Program-made: the position numbers and the translations under genes
Notes under the pieces: generated by a model
Databases searched by the model: none
What the model saw: the letters and a program-made list of their open reading frames with translations, nothing else
What the model was told of the DNA's origin: nothing
Assembly (NCBI GenBank): GCA_002353935.1
Contig: DEKP01000007.1
Location: forward strand, 1-55,828
Direction: 5' to 3'
Origin: Ruminococcaceae bacterium UBA2719
GTDB lineage: Bacteria; Bacillota; Clostridia; Oscillospirales; Acutalibacteraceae
Length of the DNA stretch: 55,828 bases
Shown here: positions 49,922 through 55,828 of the stretch, piece after piece
Layout of the letters: each line of letters opens with the position of its first letter
Numbering within the stretch: the stretch's first letter is position 1

Positions 49922-50548
49922 TCACATAATCCTCAAAAGTCTTAACAGAAAGGAATAAGTGATATCATAAATTGACTGGTAAAAATAGTCAATATTCGCT
50001 TTTTTCATGCATGCTCGTTGTTTATCCGTTACAGCAGTGTACGGATAAATTCCGAACATAAACGGAAAGAACATATAGATAAAAACCTGTATATCTTTAA
50101 CATCCATATCAGGACAGAATTTCTCGAGTATTAACGCAATAATTTTCATAGAAGCACCGTATGATAATTTAAACTCTGTAAGAAGTTGCGGCCGGCTGTT
50201 CGCCTCCATTTCGTAGTTGTTCATGGAAAGAAGCCGCAAGAGTTGTTCGCGTTTTTGAAGAGAGGCAGAAATTTTATCCGCAATTTGTTCTTTGGATAAT
50301 ATCTCATTTTTATCCAGTATGGATTTTAGTTCTTCGTTCCATCTATCATATTCGCGTTTGAAAAGAGCAAGGAATATTTCCTCTTTCGTTTGAAAATAGT
50401 TGTAGATATTAGATCTGGAAAATTCGGTAACATTTCCGATCTCTTTGAGAGTGATTTCCTTAAAGCTCATTGTTTGGTACAATCTTTCACAGGCATTGAC
50501 TATTTCTTCTCTTCGTTTTTCAATCAAATCCAAAGTTCCTTTAATCAT
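49922..50548 (-). CDS. TetR-family regulator of the AKR-CMD/cupin operon
   Basis: A 208-residue regulator. The N-terminal DNA-binding domain (about 10-55) has REEIVNACERLYQTMSFKEITLKEIG and FSRSNIYNYFQTKEEIFLALF; the rest is a helical ligand domain. It is the first gene of its own operon, and its promoter contains two copies of TTGACACNNTGTCAR, one on the -35 and one after the -10. Autorepression with induction by a small electrophile or similar is likely. Confidence 0.92.
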   Translation of the reverse strand: MIKGTLDLIEKRREEIVNACERLYQTMSFKEITLKEIGNVTEFSRSNIYNYFQTKEEIFLALFKREYDRWNEELKSILDKNEILSKEQIADKISASLQKREQLLRLLSMNNYEMEANSRPQLLTEFKLSYGASMKIIALILEKFCPDMDVKDIQVFIYMFFPFMFGIYPYTAVTDKQRACMKKANIDYFYQSIYDITYSFLLRLLRIM

Positions 50549-50577
50549 CTCAAATTCCTTTCACGTTCTGTGTTTTA

Positions 50578-50628
50578 CTGACATTGTGTCAACGACTATA
50601 TTATACGCTTTGGTTGACACTGTGTCAA
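50578..50628 (-). promoter_or_regulatory. TetR operon promoter with two operators
   Basis: Minus strand: TTGACA (50623-50628), 17-base spacer, TATAAT (50600-50605). TTGACACTGTGTCAA (50614-50628, palindromic) overlaps the -35; a second copy, CTGACATTGTGTCAA (50578-50592), lies downstream of the -10. Centre-to-centre spacing is 36 bases. Confidence 0.78.
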
Positions 50629-50649
50629 CAGACTTGCTGCTAATTTTCA

Positions 50650-50686
50650 ATAAAAAGGCTGTCCTCGTTTGAGAACAGCCTTTATT
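50650..50686 (-). terminator. Terminator of the flavodoxin-hydrolase operon
   Basis: AAAGGCTGT..CTC pairs with GAG..ACAGCCTTT (one mismatch), loop 4, T5 on the minus strand. Confidence 0.82.
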
Positions 50687-50696
50687 TTAGATATAT

Positions 50697-51683
50697 TCAC
50701 ATCTTTTTAAAGAAGCATTCTATTTTATCAAATGGAATGACGTTAGTGTTGTCGTATAAATCGGTGTGCACAGCTCCCTCGATAACCATAAACTCTTTGT
50801 TATCTGCAAACTTGCTGTCTTTTATCATATCTTCATATGCATCTTTACTAAAGTAGAAAGAGTGGGCTTTATCACCGTGGATAATAAGAACGGATGAACG
50901 GATTTCATTACTATACTTCAAAATCGGTTGATTCATAAAGGATAGACAGCCGATTGTGTTCCAACCTTCATTAGAATTGAGCGAACGCTTGTGATACGCT
51001 CTGCCCTTGTAATACTCGCTGTAGTCTTTAACGAAGAAAGGCATATCGTCGGGAACAGGAAGTTCAACGCATCCGCCTGCGCGAGAGTATTCGCCGTTTT
51101 TATATTCGGCAGTTCTTGCGTTGTTGAGCGCAACCTTTTTTTCATATCGCTGTTCTTCGCTGTTTTCAGAATCAAAATAACCGTTGGAGTTAACCCTTGT
51201 CATATCATACATGGTGGATGCGACCGTTGCCTTGATACGTGTGTCTATTGCTGCGGTGTTGAGCGCCATGCCGCCCCAGCCACATATACCTATGATTCCT
51301 ATTCTTTCGGGATCAACGTTTTCGTGATTTGAAAGAAAGTCTACTGCTGCCTGAAAGTCTTCGGTATTAATGTCTGGAGAAGCCGTGTATCTTGCTTCAC
51401 CGCCGCTTTCTCCTGTGAAGCTTGGGTCAAAAGCGATTGTCAGAAAGCCTCTTTCAGCCATAGTCTGTGCATAAAGCCCCGAACATTGTTCTTTAACTGC
51501 TCCGAACGGACCGCAGACCGCAATAGCGGGCAGCTTTTCTTCAGCGTTTTTCGGAATATACATATCCGCCGCAAGCGTGATACCGTAGCGGTTTATGAAG
51601 GTTACTTTATTATGGTTGACCTTGTTACTCTTCGGGAAAGTTTTGTCCCATTCCTGTGTTAATACTAAATTTGCCGGTCTCAT
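50697..51683 (-). CDS. Alpha/beta hydrolase (dienelactone hydrolase/S15-like)
   Basis: A soluble 328-residue hydrolase: VCGPFGAVKEQCSGLYAQTMAERGFLTIAFD and the elbow segment GIIGICGWGGMALNTAA, where a serine is expected in a GxSxG motif but the sequence reads ICGWGG. The nucleophile may be the cysteine, as in dienelactone hydrolases, or the mechanism differs. LIIHGDKAHS and EGAVHTDLYD supply Asp and His candidates. It overlaps the flavin reductase gene by 4 bases. Substrate unknown. Confidence 0.85.
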   Translation of the reverse strand: MRPANLVLTQEWDKTFPKSNKVNHNKVTFINRYGITLAADMYIPKNAEEKLPAIAVCGPFGAVKEQCSGLYAQTMAERGFLTIAFDPSFTGESGGEARYTASPDINTEDFQAAVDFLSNHENVDPERIGIIGICGWGGMALNTAAIDTRIKATVASTMYDMTRVNSNGYFDSENSEEQRYEKKVALNNARTAEYKNGEYSRAGGCVELPVPDDMPFFVKDYSEYYKGRAYHKRSLNSNEGWNTIGCLSFMNQPILKYSNEIRSSVLIIHGDKAHSFYFSKDAYEDMIKDSKFADNKEFMVIEGAVHTDLYDNTNVIPFDKIECFFKKM

Positions 51684-52243
51684 TTTAGTGCTGCACCGTC
51701 CTTAAAAGCGTTACCGACTCTGCCACAGACTTTGTAATAACCATGGGTGTAGGGATCAAAAGCAATTGCCTCAAGCGAGTCGATATCAACCTTACCGTCT
51801 TTCATGTGCACTTCTTCAACACAGGTGCGCAACACTTTGCCGATAACACCCAAACCGGTGTTGCCGTCCTGATATTCGATAAATTCGCATTCCATAGCAA
51901 CAGGAAATTCGTTGATAATCGGTGCATCAACAAGCTCTGACTTCTCATAGGTCAAGCCTGTTTTGTCAAATTTTTCTAAATCTTTGTTGCCGCTGACTAT
52001 GCCAAACCAATCGGCTTCTTTAACATGCTTTGCATCTGCGATATGAATAACAAAGCCCTTTCTTGCCTTGATGTTCTGCACGGTCTTGTGAGTTTCAGTC
52101 AGATTTAGTGCAACAATATCACGGCTGACCATAGTGCCCCACGCTGCGTTCATTACATCTACGCTGCCATCCTCATTGAAGGTGGATATTAAGAGCACCG
52201 GCATTGGGAAAATTGCTTCTGTAGTTTTAATTTGTTGTTTCAT
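51680..52243 (-). CDS. Flavin reductase-like FMN-binding protein
   Basis: A split-barrel flavoprotein of 187 residues: FPMPVLLISTFNEDGSVDVMNAAWGTMVSRD at the start is typical of the flavin-reductase-like domain, with MECEFIEYQD later. Likely an FMN-dependent oxidoreductase of unknown substrate. GGAGG precedes its ATG. It sits between the flavodoxin gene (38 bases upstream) and the hydrolase gene (overlap). Confidence 0.88.
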   Translation of the reverse strand: MKQQIKTTEAIFPMPVLLISTFNEDGSVDVMNAAWGTMVSRDIVALNLTETHKTVQNIKARKGFVIHIADAKHVKEADWFGIVSGNKDLEKFDKTGLTYEKSELVDAPIINEFPVAMECEFIEYQDGNTGLGVIGKVLRTCVEEVHMKDGKVDIDSLEAIAFDPYTHGYYKVCGRVGNAFKDGAALK

Positions 52244-52281
52244 TTTTATATTCCTCCTGTATTTTTATTCTAGTGATCACT

Positions 52282-52908
52282 TTATTTGCCGTCGGGAAAG
52301 CTAGTGAAGACATTATGCTCCGACTCGGGGTATCCGTATTTATCTTTTCCGTCAGCTATCGATTTTATCATAAAGCTCATATTCCGCGCAAGATTACGCA
52401 TAGTTTGCAGGCCCTCTAAATCTTTCATGACATCTTCTTTTATAAAGCCGTGGACCTGATTCCAATAAGTAGATGATGCAACAGGCATACTGCTGATAGT
52501 AAAATACTTGTTCAACACATCAAACGAAGCGGTATTGCCACCCCTGCGACAGGAAACCACCGCTGCACCAACCTTCATATGCTTTGAAAATTGAGTGCTG
52601 TAAAAGAGTCTGTCCATGAAAGAAAGAACCGTGCCGTTTGGCGATCCGTAATAAACCGGGCTGCCCACAACCAAACCATCAGCTGTTTCAAACTTCGGCG
52701 CAGTTTCATTTACCAAATCATCAAACACACACCTTTTCAGTTGTTGACATTTGTTACAGGCAATACATCCCCTGACTATCTTGTTGCCGACCTGAATAGT
52801 TTCGGTTTCAATACTTTCAGTTTCAAATACCTTTACCATTTCGTAAAGCGCTGTTGCTGTGCATCCTTTTGTATGAGGACTGCCGTTTAATATTAATACT
52901 TTAGCCAT
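52282..52908 (-). CDS. Flavodoxin family NAD(P)H-dependent oxidoreductase
   Basis: A 208-residue flavodoxin-fold protein. The phosphate loop is NGSPHTKGCTATAL, CIACNKCQQLKRCVFDD is a cysteine-rich insert often seen in this clostridial family, and GLVVGSPVYYGSPNG is the second flavin-contacting loop. ATG at 52908 follows GGAG; the six upstream codons lie in the previous gene. It overlaps the acetyltransferase gene by 8 bases. Confidence 0.9.
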   Translation of the reverse strand: MAKVLILNGSPHTKGCTATALYEMVKVFETESIETETIQVGNKIVRGCIACNKCQQLKRCVFDDLVNETAPKFETADGLVVGSPVYYGSPNGTVLSFMDRLFYSTQFSKHMKVGAAVVSCRRGGNTASFDVLNKYFTISSMPVASSTYWNQVHGFIKEDVMKDLEGLQTMRNLARNMSFMIKSIADGKDKYGYPESEHNVFTSFPDGK

Positions 52909-53485
52909 TATTATTCTCCGTTTCAATATGTTTAATCAACTTTGCAGGTACCCCGCCTACAATTGTGTTTGCTTTAACATCCTTGTTCACTACAGCTCCT
53001 GCAGCTACAATTGCGCCGTTACCGATTGTTACGCCGGGAAGAATAGTAACGTTTGCGCCAATCCAAACCTTGCTGCCGATTTTAACGGGTTTTGGAATTA
53101 GGTTTGCGCGTTTTTCGGGGTTTTGATGGTGATTTAGTGTGGCTATAACCGTCTTTGGACCGACTAAGGTGTTATCACCAATGCTGATGCCGCCCTGATC
53201 CTGAAACTGGCATCCGGCATTAATAAAAACGTTCTTGCCAAGTTTTAGATTTTTACCGCAATCGGTGTAAAACGGCGGAAACATATACGTTCCATCGGGA
53301 AATGGTTTACCCGTCAGTTTTTCTATTAAATTGCCGATTTCTTCAGGTGTATGGTAAGCGTTGTTAAGCTCTGAGGTGATTTTCATCGCCTCGTTGCTCA
53401 GATAGGTCATATATAGATGGACCTCGCTTTGTGCAACTACCTCAGCGCCGCTGTCCATGATTTTTATAAATTCTTTTGTGTTCAT
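52901..53485 (-). CDS. Hexapeptide-repeat O-acetyltransferase (maltose/galactoside acetyltransferase-like)
   Basis: A 194-residue left-handed beta-helix acetyltransferase: FPPFYTDCGKNLKLGKNVFINAGC, TVIATLNHHQNPEKR (catalytic His) and KVWIGANVTILPGVTIGNGAIVAAGAVVNKDV, ending GVPAKLIKHI. It acetylates a sugar-like acceptor from acetyl-CoA. GGAGG serves ATG 53485. It follows the lipoprotein gene by one base. Confidence 0.92.
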   Translation of the reverse strand: MNTKEFIKIMDSGAEVVAQSEVHLYMTYLSNEAMKITSELNNAYHTPEEIGNLIEKLTGKPFPDGTYMFPPFYTDCGKNLKLGKNVFINAGCQFQDQGGISIGDNTLVGPKTVIATLNHHQNPEKRANLIPKPVKIGSKVWIGANVTILPGVTIGNGAIVAAGAVVNKDVKANTIVGGVPAKLIKHIETENNNG

Positions 53486-53486
53486 A

Positions 53487-54038
53487 CTATTCATCCTCCA
53501 GTGAGAACTTAACATTGACGCTGCCGTCTCCAAGCATAGTTTTTAGAGAGCTGTCCGAGTTACGGATTTTGGCAACTTTTGTAAAGTTCCAGCTGTTAGT
53601 ATCATAATAAATCGTCAGCTTGTTTCCCTGATAGAGAATCACATCGCCTGGTTCGGTAGTAATTTGTTCATCGTTTGTTACCAGTGAAAACGGCAAATCT
53701 CCAACTTTTTCAAAGCCGCCGTAATCCTCCATGTTTAGAGTTATGCTTCCGCTTAGCAGTTGTTCCTTTAGAGCATTCGCAGAGGAGTTATCCTCAAAAT
53801 CTGCATAAAGGGTGTTGCCGTTTACATCAATACGAAGCATCTTTTTAGCAGTAGTTTCGGCAGGCTGCGACTCTTTTTCTGTTATTTGTTCTGTTACTGA
53901 TTTTTCGGCGTTTTTGGTTACCGTTTCAGTGTTTGAAGCAGAAGAATTTATACTGTTGTCAATCTGTGTTTTACCACACGCACTTAGAAGAATTACAATA
54001 AAAAAAGCAGTAATAATGACTGAAAATCTACGTTTCAA
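53487..54038 (-). CDS. Lipoprotein with cyclophilin-like domain
   Basis: A 183-residue secreted lipoprotein. The signal peptide ends in the lipobox LLSAC (Cys near residue 21), followed by a Ser/Thr/Glu-rich linker (about 25-65) and a beta-rich domain (about 68-183) with RIDVNGNTLYADFEDNSSANAL and GDVILYQGNKLTIYYDTNSWNFTKVAKI, as in cyclophilin-like proteins that often accompany flavodoxins. The start is TTG at 54038 after GGAGGTGG. It is first in a five-gene unit. Confidence 0.85.
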   Translation of the reverse strand: MKRRFSVIITAFFIVILLSACGKTQIDNSINSSASNTETVTKNAEKSVTEQITEKESQPAETTAKKMLRIDVNGNTLYADFEDNSSANALKEQLLSGSITLNMEDYGGFEKVGDLPFSLVTNDEQITTEPGDVILYQGNKLTIYYDTNSWNFTKVAKIRNSDSSLKTMLGDGSVNVKFSLEDE

Positions 54039-54065
54039 GAAACCACCTCCGTTTTTTGTAATTCC

Positions 54066-54094
54066 ATTATATATCATTAAAACGTAAATATCAA
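54066..54094 (-). promoter_or_regulatory. Promoter of the lipoprotein-flavodoxin operon
   Basis: Minus strand: TTGATA (54089-54094), 17-base spacer, TATAAT (54066-54071), about 28 bases before the TTG start. Confidence 0.65.
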
Positions 54095-54209
54095 ATACAT
54101 ATGGCAATCTGTTTTATAAATCGCTGCAAAGAGCATGATAGAACGACGATTGAATATTTATATCAATGAAATGTTAAAAAACAGGAGATAGGAGCTTTAA
54201 TTTACCTAG

Positions 54210-54779
54210 TTATTTAAAAAAGCCTCTAACGCCGCTAAGTACAATTCGGTTGGTGATTTCGATTACCTCATCCATCGGTATTTTCTTTTTATCCTGAACC
54301 CACTCACGGTAGGCGCCGAGGACGGCATTATTTATAAAGACCATAAGGACTCTCTTTTCGTAATCAGATAGTTTCTGATATTTTTTAGACTTGCTCCAAC
54401 CCTCATTGTTGACCTTACTTGTCATCTCATCTCGAATGGAGTGATAAGTGCCGCCGCAGGTGATTTTCTCATATGCTAAACTCTGTTTTGAGGCATAGAC
54501 AAAGAATTCACGATTAACTTTGTCCAAGTCTTCGGGCAGTGAATAATCCTTTATACATTCAATGAAACCTAAGGACAGCTCCGTCTGCATTTCATCAAGA
54601 AGCATATCAAGCGTTTCATAATAATGATAGAAGGTTTTTTTATTAATCCTTGCACGCTCGCAAAGTTCTTTAACGGTGATTTTGTTATAGTCCTTTTCAC
54701 AAATCAGCGACTCAAAGGCTGATTTTATACCTTCAATTGTCTTTATAACGCGCAAATCTTCATTTCCCGTTAATCTCAT
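54210..54779 (-). CDS. TetR-family regulator downstream of an aldo/keto reductase
   Basis: A 189-residue regulator with an N-terminal helix-turn-helix (about 12-58: TIEGIKSAFESLICEKDYNKITVKELC and INKKTFYHYYETLDMLLDEM). The C-terminal half is helical. It lies 12 bases after the AKR gene, so it is made from the AKR promoter, where a 26-base palindrome is the probable operator. Confidence 0.9.
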   Translation of the reverse strand: MRLTGNEDLRVIKTIEGIKSAFESLICEKDYNKITVKELCERARINKKTFYHYYETLDMLLDEMQTELSLGFIECIKDYSLPEDLDKVNREFFVYASKQSLAYEKITCGGTYHSIRDEMTSKVNNEGWSKSKKYQKLSDYEKRVLMVFINNAVLGAYREWVQDKKKIPMDEVIEITNRIVLSGVRGFFK

Positions 54780-54791
54780 ACTATCAATCCT

Positions 54792-55634
54792 TTATGCGAG
54801 TTCAAATTTAGGTTTCCAGGCTGCGAACTGCTCAAGCTGCGCATCGGTTCGGTGGTAGTAGCGTCTGTTTGTATCTAGATCTGCAATCTTAGTCATTTCT
54901 TCGTTTGTGAGAGTAAAATCTAAAATATCAAGATTGTCTTTTATATGAGCAACGTTTTTGCTTCCGGGAATAACAACAAAGCCCATCTGTGTGTGCCAGC
55001 GTAGTATAATTTGTGCGGGAGTTTTGCCGTACTTCTTGCCGAGATCTGCAAAAACCGGCTCTTCCATAAGGCTCTTGTCACCGTGTCCTAGCGGATACCA
55101 TGACATCAATTTGATATCGTATTTGTTGAGGGTAGTGCGTAACTCTTTTTGAGTGAAATAGGGGTGAGCTTCGACCTGAATAAACTGTGGTATGATTTCC
55201 CACTTTGTTTGCAGTTCTTCAATATATTTGCCCTCAAAGTTAGATATGCCAATAGCCTTCGCCTTGCCCTCTTTATAGGCTTTTTCAAGCTGACGGTAGC
55301 CTGCCATCCAGTTGCCTGCAGGCTGGTGAATAAAGAGAAGGTCAACATAATCTACGCCAAGACGCTCCAAAGTTTCGTTTACTGCGTTTGGATTCTCATA
55401 TTCGCTAGGCCAGAGTTTAGTTGAGATGAAAACTTCTTCGCGTTTCAAGCCGCTTGCTTTTATACCTCTGCCGACAGCTCGCTCGTTGACATATGCGTTG
55501 GCAGTGTCTACCATTCGGTATCCCATTTTAAGAGCTTCGCGGGTGCTGTTCTCTGCGTCATTTGGCGTGAGCATAAAAGTTCCGATTCCAATAACGGGGA
55601 AGTCGATTCCGTTGTTTAGTTTAATAGTTGTCAT
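54792..55634 (-). CDS. Aldo/keto reductase (2,5-diketo-D-gluconate reductase-like)
   Basis: A 280-residue AKR with the full tetrad: D and Y in YRMVDTANAYVNERAVG, K in VFISTKLWP, H in LLFIHQPAG. GFVVIPGSKNVAHIKDN is the NADPH-binding segment. Such enzymes reduce keto-sugars, methylglyoxal and other aldehydes. AAAGGAG precedes the ATG. It is co-transcribed with the TetR gene that follows. Confidence 0.94.
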   Translation of the reverse strand: MTTIKLNNGIDFPVIGIGTFMLTPNDAENSTREALKMGYRMVDTANAYVNERAVGRGIKASGLKREEVFISTKLWPSEYENPNAVNETLERLGVDYVDLLFIHQPAGNWMAGYRQLEKAYKEGKAKAIGISNFEGKYIEELQTKWEIIPQFIQVEAHPYFTQKELRTTLNKYDIKLMSWYPLGHGDKSLMEEPVFADLGKKYGKTPAQIILRWHTQMGFVVIPGSKNVAHIKDNLDILDFTLTNEEMTKIADLDTNRRYYHRTDAQLEQFAAWKPKFELA

Positions 55635-55654
55635 AAATCATAGCTCCTTTTATT

Positions 55655-55715
55655 ATATAAGTAACCTTGGTTACTTATATTGCTTTTATTATATATTATT
55701 TTTTTACAAAAACAA
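55655..55715 (-). promoter_or_regulatory. AKR-tetR promoter with long palindromic operator
   Basis: Minus strand: TTGTTT (55710-55715), 16-base spacer, TATAAT (55688-55693). At the transcription start lies the palindrome ATATAAGTAACC-TT-GGTTACTTATAT (55655-55680), 12 bp per arm with no mismatch. Confidence 0.75.
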
Positions 55716-55772
55716 CGGGCAATTTTTTAAAAGTAGTGAGATAAGCAACCTTTTTTAAAAAACTGTTACTAA

Positions 55773-55811
55773 AAAACGCTCTGACTTATTTTCATAAGCC
55801 AAAGCGTTTTT
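55773..55811. terminator. Terminator near the right edge
   Basis: AAAACGCT..CTTAT pairs with ATAAG..AGCGTTTT, with A and T runs outside; probably ends a gene beyond the window or a convergent unit. Confidence 0.65.
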
Positions 55812-55828
55812 ATTGGTGCCTTTAGATG

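Overview
The window comes from a low-GC Firmicute, most likely a gut-type anaerobe of the Clostridia (Ruminococcaceae/Oscillospiraceae-like). This is inferred from the AT-rich sequence, strong AGGAGG ribosome binding sites, sigmaA-type promoters with 17-base spacers, the rimP-nusA-ylxR-ylxQ-infB-rbfA-nrnA-truB order, a class B sortase, a K+-type membrane pyrophosphatase, an Rrf2 regulator, a TnpV protein and many clostridial families of unknown function. No rRNA, tRNA or CRISPR array was seen.

Layout. 1-9.2 kb: mtnN and rsmE (minus), pncC, two membrane proteins (the second with a YdcF/DUF218 domain), then malQ-glgP for glycogen and maltodextrin breakdown. 9.3-12.9 kb (minus): an Rrf2 regulator with IscR-like cysteines, an ECF-type S component, mnmA and cysK. 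The rrf2 and cysK promoters carry similar TAGGT-type boxes. 13.0-20.0 kb: the nusA-infB translation operon, followed by an orphan class B sortase. 21-25.2 kb: small chromosomal genes (GNAT, DUF6062, an 8-oxoguanine glycosylase, a cytidylate-kinase-like protein and a small membrane protein).

25.2-34.2 kb is a mobile region, and I read it as two related integrative elements in tandem. The first (about 25.2-32.7 kb) has an XRE regulator, an excisionase-like HTH protein, a tyrosine integrase, a small putative accessory protein, a RepA-like ATPase, a candidate oriT, a MobV relaxase and TnpV, then a hairpin and cargo (PadR regulator plus S33 hydrolase). The second (about 32.7-34.2 kb) has the same two ends, the same hairpin and a different cargo (membrane protein plus XRE regulator), but no recombination or mobilization genes. 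It looks like a cargo-only satellite. Each of the four ends carries a pair of identical 8-mers 11 bases apart.

34.2-43.4 kb: DUF1015, a HAD hydrolase, a structured RNA with its own promoter and terminator ahead of a 29-codon remnant gene, a LOG-family protein, a heterodimeric ABC exporter pair, and the pyrophosphatase hppA. 43.4-47.9 kb: a 56-codon gene, an acyl-ACP thioesterase, and a DUF2975-XRE-DUF4173 operon with an inverted repeat over its promoter. 48-55.8 kb (minus): redox and detoxification genes in three units (TetR-AKR-CMD/cupin; lipoprotein-acetyltransferase-flavodoxin-flavin reductase-hydrolase; AKR-TetR). Both TetR units have clear palindromic operator candidates.

All functions are read from sequence by eye, without database searches. 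Start codons were chosen by ribosome binding site position and often differ from the longest open frame.
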